The notes beneath the pieces are model-generated. The model was not told the origin of the DNA, ran no database searches, and saw only the letters and a list, made by a program, of their open reading frames with translations. 9,326 bases of DNA from a bacterium (GTDB taxonomy: Bacteria > Patescibacteriota > Minisyncoccia > UBA6257 > 2-01-FULL-56-20): assembly GCA_021780545.1 (NCBI GenBank), contig JAJXYP010000056.1, positions 1 through 9,326 on the forward strand, in the 5' to 3' direction. How positions within the stretch are numbered: the first letter of the stretch is position 1; every line of letters starts with the position of its first letter. The translations under genes and the position numbers were made by a program. Below are positions 1 through 4,859 of this stretch, piece by piece.

Positions 1-848
1 TACATGCTTTTCATTGTAGCGAAGCTGTACCAACAGGCTTAGATTACCCGACTGATGATAATGGCGCAATCGGTAGTTTTGTGAGCAACCCCGTTTGGTT
101 TACGCTGACCGTGAATATCAATCCGCCCGTCATTACGAGCGCCTCCGTACTTTCTGTTGGCACTTCGATCGCGACGATTGCCTGGACGACCGACGTTCCT
201 GCCACCAGCGAGGTCGTTTATGGAGCTACCACGTCGTACGGTTCTTCGATATCCCAAACAGCGACATCCACTGCGCACAGCGTGACGCTTACGGGGCTGG
301 TGTCCGGGGCGACGTACCACGCCGCGGTTTCGTCGAGTTATTATGGCGCAACCGCTACATCTTCCGATCTTATCTTTACGACGGAATTGCTACCATCGGT
401 TGTTTCGCCCGTCGTCATTGGAGTGCCGGCAAGCTATGCGCCGCCATCGACCTTGGAGCCGGTGTCGATTCCTACTTCATCCGCCCTGTCCGGCGCCGCT
501 TCATCCTCGCTGGGATCTGAGTCCTCGTTTTTTGCCGCGGAGCTTGTCTCCCTCCGTGGCGAGTTGGAGGCGCTTCTCAAAAAGGCGCTACAGGAAGGCA
601 AAATAACGGCCGGACTTCGTTTCGTTCGGGATCTTCGCCGCGGGGACCGGGGAGCGGATGTCCGCAGCCTACAGGTTTATCTCGGGAAGGCGGATGCCGG
701 TCCTGACGCCCGCATGCTACGCGCTCACGGCTACACCGATTATTTTGGCATCCTGACGTTCCGGGCGCTCCGGGAATATCAGGCATCAGTGGGTCTTCCC
801 GCGACGGGATTTTTCGGGCCGTTGACGCGAAAGAAAATCGGATCATGA
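1..848 (+). CDS. Exported surface protein, 3' part: Fn3-like domain plus C-terminal peptidoglycan-binding domain
   Basis: The frame is open from base 3 to the TGA at 846-848 (281 codons seen), so the gene starts left of the window. A GTG at 81 is internal to a continuous reading frame and is not a credible start. Roughly bases 126-405 encode a beta-rich Fn3-like module (ending in the typical 'LIFTTE' strand; 'TIAWTTDVPATSEVVYG' resembles Fn3/purple-acid-phosphatase N-domains). A Ser/Pro/Ala-rich linker follows (about 405-520), then a short charged helix, possibly a coiled coil (about 529-600). Bases 640-845 encode a PG_binding_1-like domain: 'GDRGADVRSLQVYLG', a 'YFG..TFRALREYQ' core and 'PATGFFGPLTRKKI' at the end. 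By family knowledge this domain binds cell-wall peptidoglycan, so the protein is probably displayed outside the membrane; its signal peptide would lie outside the window. No catalytic domain is visible. The exact role is unknown. Confidence 0.85.
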   Translation, partial: HAFHCSEAVPTGLDYPTDDNGAIGSFVSNPVWFTLTVNINPPVITSASVLSVGTSIATIAWTTDVPATSEVVYGATTSYGSSISQTATSTAHSVTLTGLVSGATYHAAVSSSYYGATATSSDLIFTTELLPSVVSPVVIGVPASYAPPSTLEPVSIPTSSALSGAASSSLGSESSFFAAELVSLRGELEALLKKALQEGKITAGLRFVRDLRRGDRGADVRSLQVYLGKADAGPDARMLRAHGYTDYFGILTFRALREYQASVGLPATGFFGPLTRKKIGS

Positions 849-859
849 CAATGTCTTTG

Positions 860-871
860 GATGATATCATC
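860..871. promoter_or_regulatory. 12-bp perfect palindrome before the pilin-like gene
   Basis: GATGATATCATC is a perfect 12-bp palindrome in the 58-base gap between the surface-protein gene and the pilin-like gene. It contains TATCAT (865-870), the same hexamer that serves as candidate -10 at 3212 and 7681. A good -35 is not visible at 16-18 bp spacing (an ATGACA at 845 is only 14 bp away). It could be an operator or a -10 region, or chance. Confidence 0.25.
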
Positions 872-906
872 ATGGTCCGCAATTAATAGCGATCAATCCA
901 TTCATT

Positions 907-2337
907 ATGTCATCGGGTTCGCGCGCATTTACGCTGGTAGAGGTATTGATCGTTTTGGCGATCGTGGCGATTGTCGCGACCGCGTTGTTGTTCGTGCTAA
1001 ATCCGGCGGAATTGCTTCGGAAAGGGAGAGACGCCAGCCGTTTATCCGATCTTCGCACCCTTCAGACCGCCATCCAGTCATATATTGCTTCGCAGAGCGG
1101 TTCCGCCCTTTCTATCGGATCAAGCACCGTGACCTACCTTTCGATACCGGATCCTACGGCGACATCGACCGCTGGCACCGATTGTTTCGGTCTGAACGAT
1201 CCAGCTATTGCGCCGGGCGGTTCGTTCCATTGCGCCGCGAGTTCCACCTATCGAGATATCAACGGCGAAGGATGGCTGCCAATCGACTTCCGCGGGACTT
1301 CGCTTTCGCCGCCGCTCGCGGCCTTGCCTGTCGATCCGGTAAACACGACATCGTCGGGTGAGTTTTACATATATCAAACGAACGGCACGTCGTTCAAAAT
1401 CACCGCATACCCGGAATCTCAAACCTATCTTGCGCAAGCCGGAATCAATGCAGACCTTTTTGTTGCAGGGACCGATCCCGGCTTGGCTGGCGGCTATTGG
1501 GTCATGGTCCCCGGCAATAGCGCCTTTGGCACGAATAATTTTTATGTTATGAAATATGACGCGACTTGTTCCGACGGCAGCGGTAATTATTTAAACGACC
1601 AGAATTCGGGTATCGATACTTATAACGACAGTGCTTTGAATTGTGACCCGGCGAACGGCCGCCAGATAGCAGCGCTTCCGGGTGGATGGCCGGTTGACGA
1701 AGTTACGGCTTCGAGTTCTAAAATATACTGCGCCTCGATCGGCGCTCATCTATTGACCAATGCAGAATGGCAGACGATTGCATGGAATGCCGAAGGCGTG
1801 GGTTCTAACTGGACGGGCGGAACTCCGGGGTCGGGCGCGATCAATGCAGGTCACAGCGATAACGTTCCGGCGAATCCGCTTCCCGCCGCTCCTTCGGACA
1901 GCGAAAGTTGTTTCGGAACGGACGGACCGGCTTCCTGCGGCGGGATCGGGACCAACCCCACCCAGATTCGGACATTTACGCTCTCTGACGGCAGTGTTAT
2001 CTGGGATATGGCAGGCAATATCAATCAAATGACATCGGATCTTATCGAGGGGGCGCAGCAGCCGCATGGGTCGACGTCGGGATGGAATTGGTATGAATAT
2101 ACCGATCCTACTATGGCCTATAACAGCATGACGCAAGATGAAATCGGACCAATCAATCCATCTTGGAATTCTTCTCAGGGAATCGGAGAGCTATTTTCGG
2201 AAAATAGCTCCGCAGATTTATCAATATATGTGTTCCTTCGGGGCGGATATTGGGGCGGCGGCGGAATTGAGGATCTCGTGCTTGACAGGCCTTCATATAC
2301 GAGCAACAATGGTGCGTCATTTCGGTGCGCCCGATAG
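907..2337 (+). CDS. Type IV pilin-like protein fused to an FGE/SUMF1-like C-type-lectin domain
   Basis: 476 aa. Residues 1-30 are a class III prepilin signal: basic SSGSRA leader, cleavage predicted after Ala7, then F8-T-L-V-E12 with the conserved Glu at +5 and a hydrophobic helix to about residue 31. A prepilin peptidase would process it and the helix would pack into a pilus or pseudopilus. Residues 32-185 are pilin-like, including 'LPVDPVN', a common motif of GspG-like pseudopilins. From about 195 to 476 it resembles the formylglycine-generating-enzyme/SUMF1 fold: 'GGYWVMVPG', 'FYVMKYDAT', 'LLTNAEWQTIAWNA', 'IWDMAGNINQMTSD', and a terminal 'LRGGYW...SFRCAR'. The catalytic cysteine pair of true FGE, which follows the RGGS motif, is absent, so a binding role is more likely than enzymatic activity. 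Eight cysteines occur after the leader (93, 109, 221, 246, 275, 335, 344, 474). The start at 907 gives the expected short leader; no Shine-Dalgarno sequence is seen. Probable role: a surface adhesin or pilus-tip protein. Confidence 0.88.
   Translation: MSSGSRAFTLVEVLIVLAIVAIVATALLFVLNPAELLRKGRDASRLSDLRTLQTAIQSYIASQSGSALSIGSSTVTYLSIPDPTATSTAGTDCFGLNDPAIAPGGSFHCAASSTYRDINGEGWLPIDFRGTSLSPPLAALPVDPVNTTSSGEFYIYQTNGTSFKITAYPESQTYLAQAGINADLFVAGTDPGLAGGYWVMVPGNSAFGTNNFYVMKYDATCSDGSGNYLNDQNSGIDTYNDSALNCDPANGRQIAALPGGWPVDEVTASSSKIYCASIGAHLLTNAEWQTIAWNAEGVGSNWTGGTPGSGAINAGHSDNVPANPLPAAPSDSESCFGTDGPASCGGIGTNPTQIRTFTLSDGSVIWDMAGNINQMTSDLIEGAQQPHGSTSGWNWYEYTDPTMAYNSMTQDEIGPINPSWNSSQGIGELFSENSSADLSIYVFLRGGYWGGGGIEDLVLDRPSYTSNNGASFRCAR
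2236..2337 (+). other. Candidate DGR variable region (VR) at the 3' end of the pilin-FGE gene
   Basis: The last 34 codons encode 'LRGGYWGGGG' ... 'LDRPSYTSNNGAS' ... 'FRCAR'. By family knowledge, DGR targets with FGE/C-type-lectin folds end in a segment starting RGG-x-W and closing with GFRCAR or similar, with variable residues between. Many codons between the invariant anchors end in C or T (tat, ggc x3, att, gat, ctc, ctt, gac, tat, agc, aac, aat, ggt), as expected if AAY codons of a template were mutated at adenines. This is suggestive only: no template repeat or reverse transcriptase lies in this window, and non-DGR FGE proteins share the anchor motifs. Confidence 0.4.
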
Positions 2338-2343
2338 GGCCGC
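2327..2343 (+). other. Short GC-rich hairpin at the stop codon, GATA loop
   Basis: GCCC (2329-2332), loop GATA (2333-2336), GGGC (2337-2340). With one bulged C (2341) the stem extends by two more pairs (2327-2328 with 2342-2343). It overlaps the TAG stop of the pilin-FGE gene. It has no T-run, so it is not an intrinsic terminator. GC-rich hairpins with GRNA loops just after the VR are, from memory, part of DGR target recognition; GATA fits GRNA, but this stem is shorter than those described. Confidence 0.35.
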
Positions 2344-2350
2344 CTGTTAT

Positions 2351-2378
2351 TTGACATTCGCTTTTATTTTCCGATAAT
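2351..2378 (+). promoter_or_regulatory. Sigma70-type promoter of the DsbA-like gene, predicted leaderless
   Basis: A perfect -35 TTGACA (2351-2356), a 16-bp spacer and -10 GATAAT (2373-2378; 5 of 6). Six bases (2379-2384) separate the -10 from the ATG at 2385, so the usual initiation point coincides with the A of the start codon. There is no Shine-Dalgarno sequence. Confidence 0.75.
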
Positions 2379-2384
2379 GAAGCT

Positions 2385-3155
2385 ATGGAAGAAAATAACA
2401 TAACTCAAAATACCGAGGGTGGTTCGGCGAGGAAGCAGCGGGATTGGTTTTTGCCGACGAGCATTTTGGTCGCGGCGTTCGTCATCGCGGGCGCGGTAAT
2501 ATACACGTCAATGAACCATGGTGGCTCTGCGCCGTCGGGCGCGGCTATTGTGGGCGCCACCGGCGCCGGTGCGCCGTCTGCGAGCAATGTGATGCAGCTT
2601 GGATCGCGCGATGCGATCCTCGGGAACAGTAATGCCCCGGTTACCCTTGTCGAATACGGCGACTACCAGTGTCCTTTCTGCGGCATTGAATTTTTTGCAA
2701 AAACGGAGCCCCTCATCGTCCAGAACTACGTGAATACGGGCAAGGTCCGGATGGTGTTCCGCGACTTTCCGTTCCTCGGCCCCGAATCGACGGCGTCCGC
2801 GAACGCGGCGCAGTGCGCGAACGATCAGGGCAAATTATGGGCTTATCATGACGCGCTTTATTCAGCGAAAGTCGCCGATGATAACAGCGGCGGCAGCGAA
2901 AATGACGGGTTCTTTTCGACGACGGAATTGCTGAAGCTTGGCCAGCAGGTCGGACTCAACATGACGACTTTCACGAGCTGCGTCCAGAACAACAGCGACG
3001 CCAATGTCGTGAACCAGGAGAAGACCGACGCCACGAACGCGGGGATAAATTCGACACCGACGTTTTATATCAACGGCACGCAGGTTCTGGGTGCCCAGCC
3101 GTATGCCCAGTTCCAGCAGGCGATTGATGCGGCGCTTGCGGCCGCCGGGAAGTAG
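2385..3155 (+). CDS. Membrane-anchored DsbA/BdbD-like thiol-disulfide oxidoreductase
   Basis: 256 aa. A polar N-terminus (1-20) precedes one hydrophobic segment at about 22-42 (signal anchor), then a Gly/Ala/Ser-rich linker to about 72, and a thioredoxin-fold domain outside the membrane. Active site C96-P-F-C99 lies in 'EYGDYQCPFCGIEF'; the cis-proline loop is 'STPTFYING' with Pro225. An inserted helical domain carries 'AAQCANDQGKLWAYHDALY' (Cys144) and 'TSCVQN' (Cys199), which could form a second, structural disulfide as in some DsbA/BdbD relatives. By family, it introduces or isomerises disulfides in exported proteins. The closest described type is the DsbA-like 'thioredoxin_4' family; no dedicated DsbB/VKOR partner is in the window. 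It follows the cysteine-containing pilin-FGE gene by 47 bases but has its own strong promoter. The start at 2385 is fixed by the promoter position. Confidence 0.92.
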   Translation: MEENNITQNTEGGSARKQRDWFLPTSILVAAFVIAGAVIYTSMNHGGSAPSGAAIVGATGAGAPSASNVMQLGSRDAILGNSNAPVTLVEYGDYQCPFCGIEFFAKTEPLIVQNYVNTGKVRMVFRDFPFLGPESTASANAAQCANDQGKLWAYHDALYSAKVADDNSGGSENDGFFSTTELLKLGQQVGLNMTTFTSCVQNNSDANVVNQEKTDATNAGINSTPTFYINGTQVLGAQPYAQFQQAIDAALAAAGK

Positions 3156-3188
3156 TCGGTTGCTCTGGCCGGTCTCAAGGAATAATTC

Positions 3189-3217
3189 TTGCATTTTTTC
3201 CGAAGTCGTGCTATCAT
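3189..3217 (+). promoter_or_regulatory. Promoter in the dsbA-murB gap, driving a putative small RNA
   Basis: TTGCAT (3189-3194; 5 of 6) and TATCAT (3212-3217; 5 of 6) are separated by 17 bp. Predicted start is near 3224. The 10-mer GCTATCATGA here is identical to that in front of the P-ATPase gene (7679-7688). No plausible gene follows directly; the next feature is a structured segment and a terminator. Confidence 0.6.
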
Positions 3218-3223
3218 GACTAC

Positions 3224-3313
3224 GGATGGGTGCGAGCATAGCTCGCCGATGATATCGAGAGAGCTATGTCCCACACGATTCTGTTGGCTAAAGACCCCGC
3301 AAGGGGTTTTTAG
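3224..3313 (+). ncRNA. Putative ~90-nt structured RNA of unknown family
   Basis: Bounded by a promoter at its 5' side and a terminator-like hairpin at its 3' side. The body forms a long stem: GCATAGCTC (3236-3244) with GAGCTATGT (3261-3269; one G-U), enclosing CGAT (3247-3250) with ATCG (3254-3257), and extended outward by GGG (3228-3230) with CCC (3270-3272) across a bulge. A competing hairpin exists: GCGAGC (3232-3237), loop ATA, GCTCGC (3241-3246). The two folds share bases and exclude each other, as in a switch. It does not show tRNA features, the SRP RNA domain IV motif, or tmRNA features I would recognise. It may instead be an untranslated leader or a transcriptional spacer. Confidence 0.45.
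3288..3313 (+). terminator. Intrinsic terminator-like hairpin with GCAA tetraloop
   Basis: CTAAAGACCCC (3288-3298), loop GCAA (a GNRA tetraloop, 3299-3302), GGGGTTTTTAG (3303-3313): an 11-bp stem with one G-U pair. The U tract (3307-3311) is on the 3' arm, paired with an A-rich 5' arm, so it could act in both directions. Confidence 0.7.
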
Positions 3314-3314
3314 T

Positions 3315-3342
3315 TTGCGGCTTCCGGGGGATGTGGTATGCT
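3315..3342 (+). promoter_or_regulatory. Extended -10 promoter for the murB leader
   Basis: TTGCGG (3315-3320; 4 of 6), a 16-bp spacer and TATGCT (3337-3342), with TG one base upstream (3334-3335) giving an extended -10 (TGnTATGCT). Predicted start is near 3349. It lies directly after the preceding terminator hairpin, so it would be the first promoter for murB. Confidence 0.55.
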
Positions 3343-3348
3343 GAATGC

Positions 3349-3469
3349 GGAGCTGCTAGAGAGCACTCATTCAATACAACAGAATTGGAGGTCACCATAG
3401 CCGCTCCGCCCAGACCTTTTGCATTCGCACAGGACGGAGGTTTGAGCGGAGCGGCTTTTTCTGCGCTTT
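3349..3469 (+). promoter_or_regulatory. Untranslated leader of murB with possible antiterminator/terminator switch
   Basis: About 120 nt between the predicted start and the murB ATG. Segment 1, GCGGAGCTGC (3347-3356, the first bases perhaps not transcribed), differs by one base from segment 3, GCGGAGCGGC (3446-3455). Both can pair with segment 2, GCCGCTCCGC (3400-3409). Pairing 2:3 makes a terminator; pairing 1:2 would prevent it. This is the classic layout of an attenuator. A GGAGG at 3387-3391 is not followed by a usable start codon. No T-box or known riboswitch consensus was recognised. It could also be a separate terminated small RNA. Confidence 0.4.
3400..3460 (+). terminator. Strong hairpin plus T5 just before murB
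   Basis: A perfect 10-bp GC-rich stem, 3400-3409 with 3446-3455, is followed by TTTTT (3456-3460). The 36-base loop can pair further: AGACCT (3412-3417) with AGGTTT (3438-3443; includes a G-U pair). It ends 9 bases before the murB ATG at 3470, so if functional it must be bypassed for murB to be made from the upstream promoter. Confidence 0.65.
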
Positions 3470-4450
3470 ATGAAATTCAGGGAAAATATATCATTGGCGA
3501 AATACAGTCACTACAAGATTGGCGGGCCAGCCCGCTTTTTTTTCGAATCAAAAAATGAACGGGAAACGGCATGGGCGCTCCGCGAGGCGAAGGCGCGACG
3601 GCTGTCGGTATTCGTTCTTGGCGGGGGCACGAACGTCCTTCTGCCGGATAGCGGTTTTGACGGACTCGTGATTCGCCCGGTTATCACCGGCATGAAATCA
3701 GGCAGAAAAAATACGATTGAAGCGGGCGCCGGCGTACCGATGGAGAAATTGCTGGCATTCGCCGCCGGCCGGTCGCTCGCCGGCCTTGAATGGGCCGGCG
3801 GTCTGCCGGGGACGCTCGGCGGCGCCGTGCGGGGCAACGCCGGATGCTTTGGCGGCGAAATGAAAGATGTTGTCGTATCGGTGCGAAGCATCGATCCGCG
3901 GACGACGAAAATCGTCGAACGGAGCGCGAAAGCATGCGCTTTTTCGTACCGCGAAAGCGTGTTCAAGCAGGCGGGTCGCCGGGGCGCGGCGGGGGAAATC
4001 ATCATTGGAGCGACGCTCGCGCTCGCCCCGGGGAACCGCAGAGAGATCCTCAGGTCGGTGCGTGAAAAAATCGAGCATCGGCAGAGGAATCACCCGCTCG
4101 AACACCCGAACATAGGCAGCATATTCAAGAATGTGCCGCTTGCGAGCGTCTGCCGCTCAAAGCGGTCGTTTGAGCGGGCGGTGGCTGTCGGCGTGCTCGA
4201 GTTCCGTGGTTCTCGGTTTTCGGTAAAAACCGATCCAGTGCCGGTTATTTCGGCGGCCAAGCTTATTTCGGAGTCGGGGCTTCGCGGCGTGAGCTTCGGC
4301 GGCGCCATGATCTCCGCCAAGCATCCGAATTTTATCGTAAACGCCCTGGGCGCCGAATCGCGCGACGTCAAAACCCTCATGTCGCTCGCCAAGCTTGAAG
4401 TCAGGCGGAAGTTCGGAGTATCATTAGATGAAGAGGTGCAGACGGTATGA
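3470..4450 (+). CDS. murB: UDP-N-acetylmuramate dehydrogenase (UDP-N-acetylenolpyruvoylglucosamine reductase)
   Basis: 326 aa. By family, an FAD enzyme that uses NADPH to reduce UDP-GlcNAc-enolpyruvate to UDP-MurNAc, the second committed step of cytoplasmic peptidoglycan precursor synthesis. Seen: N-terminal 'NISLAKYSHYKIGGPA'; FAD-binding 'VLGGGTNVLLPDSGFDGLVI' (49-68); 'AGAGVPMEKLL'; 'GLEWAGGLPGTLGGAVRGNAG' (105-125); 'YRES' with the expected catalytic Arg161; 'PNIGSIFKN' with catalytic Ser217; and C-terminal 'GGAMISAKHPNFIVN' and 'LDEEV', which carries the expected catalytic Glu. The short form without the extra type I Tyr loop suggests MurB type II. The start at 3470 is the first ATG in frame that gives the normal N-terminus; there is no Shine-Dalgarno sequence. 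It ends in TGA. The gene sits 46 bases before hpf and may be controlled by the upstream leader. It implies that this organism makes its own cell wall precursors. Confidence 0.95.
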   Translation: MKFRENISLAKYSHYKIGGPARFFFESKNERETAWALREAKARRLSVFVLGGGTNVLLPDSGFDGLVIRPVITGMKSGRKNTIEAGAGVPMEKLLAFAAGRSLAGLEWAGGLPGTLGGAVRGNAGCFGGEMKDVVVSVRSIDPRTTKIVERSAKACAFSYRESVFKQAGRRGAAGEIIIGATLALAPGNRREILRSVREKIEHRQRNHPLEHPNIGSIFKNVPLASVCRSKRSFERAVAVGVLEFRGSRFSVKTDPVPVISAAKLISESGLRGVSFGGAMISAKHPNFIVNALGAESRDVKTLMSLAKLEVRRKFGVSLDEEVQTV

Positions 4451-4496
4451 GTATGCCGGCGGAAAGGCGCCCCGATTCACCCAATTCTATTAATCC

Positions 4497-4841
4497 ATGA
4501 AAATAAAACTTACCAAGTCAGCCGATTTAACCGCATCGGTCGAATCCTATGTTGAAAAGAAGCTTGCGCCGCTTGCGAAGTTCGTGAAGCACTTTGAGAA
4601 AACCGGCGAAGCGGAGGTATGGATCGAAATCGCCCGCACGTCCAAGCACCACCGGAAGGGCGAGGTATTTCGCGCGGCGGTGAATCTCAAGCTGCCGAAA
4701 AAGATGCTGCGGGCCGAAACCTACGAGAAAGATGTCCGTACGGCTGTCGATCGGGCGCGCGATATGATGCGTCTTGAAATCGAGAAATATAAGACGAGGT
4801 TTTTGGCGGCGAAGCAGAGGGTGCTGGCGAAGAAGCGGTAG
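4497..4841 (+). CDS. hpf: Short ribosome hibernation promoting factor (HPF/RaiA family)
   Basis: 114 aa, matching the N-terminal beta-alpha-beta domain of HPF/RaiA and lacking the C-terminal dimerisation domain of long HPFs. Seen: 'IKLTKSADLTASVESYVEKKLAPLAKF' at the start, 'EVWIEIARTSKHHRKGEVFRAAVNLKLP' in the middle and a basic C-terminal helix 'VDRARDMMRLEIEKYKTRF'. By family it binds the 30S decoding centre and silences ribosomes under starvation or stress. It is 18 bases upstream of secA; the hpf-secA order is also found in Bacillus (yvyD-secA), which supports the call. The gap before it has a TATTAA-like element too near the ATG to place a promoter, so it may be co-transcribed with murB. 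Confidence 0.9.
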   Translation: MKIKLTKSADLTASVESYVEKKLAPLAKFVKHFEKTGEAEVWIEIARTSKHHRKGEVFRAAVNLKLPKKMLRAETYEKDVRTAVDRARDMMRLEIEKYKTRFLAAKQRVLAKKR

Positions 4842-4853
4842 CCGGCGTATAAT
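4825..4853 (+). promoter_or_regulatory. Candidate secA promoter with perfect -10, predicted leaderless
   Basis: A perfect TATAAT (4848-4853) lies in the 18-base hpf-secA gap, 6 bases (4854-4859) before the ATG at 4860. The -35 is weak: TGGCGA (4825-4830; 3 of 6) at 17-bp spacing, inside the end of hpf. The position predicts a transcript beginning at the start codon. No Shine-Dalgarno sequence is present. Confidence 0.55.
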
Positions 4854-4859
4854 CCGGGC

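Noticed and set aside
81..83. GTG as start of the first gene
   Set aside because: The same frame is open upstream to the window edge with plausible exported-protein sequence, and GTG here is preceded by no signal peptide. The gene is truncated by the window.
1489..2337. Active formylglycine-generating enzyme
   Set aside because: The fold motifs are present, but the catalytic cysteines expected after the RGG motif are not. A true sulfatase-maturation role is unlikely.
3226..3252. Eight-codon frame (MGASIARR) near the start of the putative small RNA
   Set aside because: It has no ribosome binding site and is too short to judge. It could be a leader peptide, but nothing else supports that.
3387..3391. 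GGAGG as a Shine-Dalgarno sequence
   Set aside because: No ATG, GTG or TTG follows at a usable distance (an ATA does), and the terminator hairpin comes next.
3331..3558. Small open frame overlapping the murB start
   Set aside because: It runs through the promoter -10, the terminator hairpin and the first 89 bases of murB in another frame, so it is most likely spurious.
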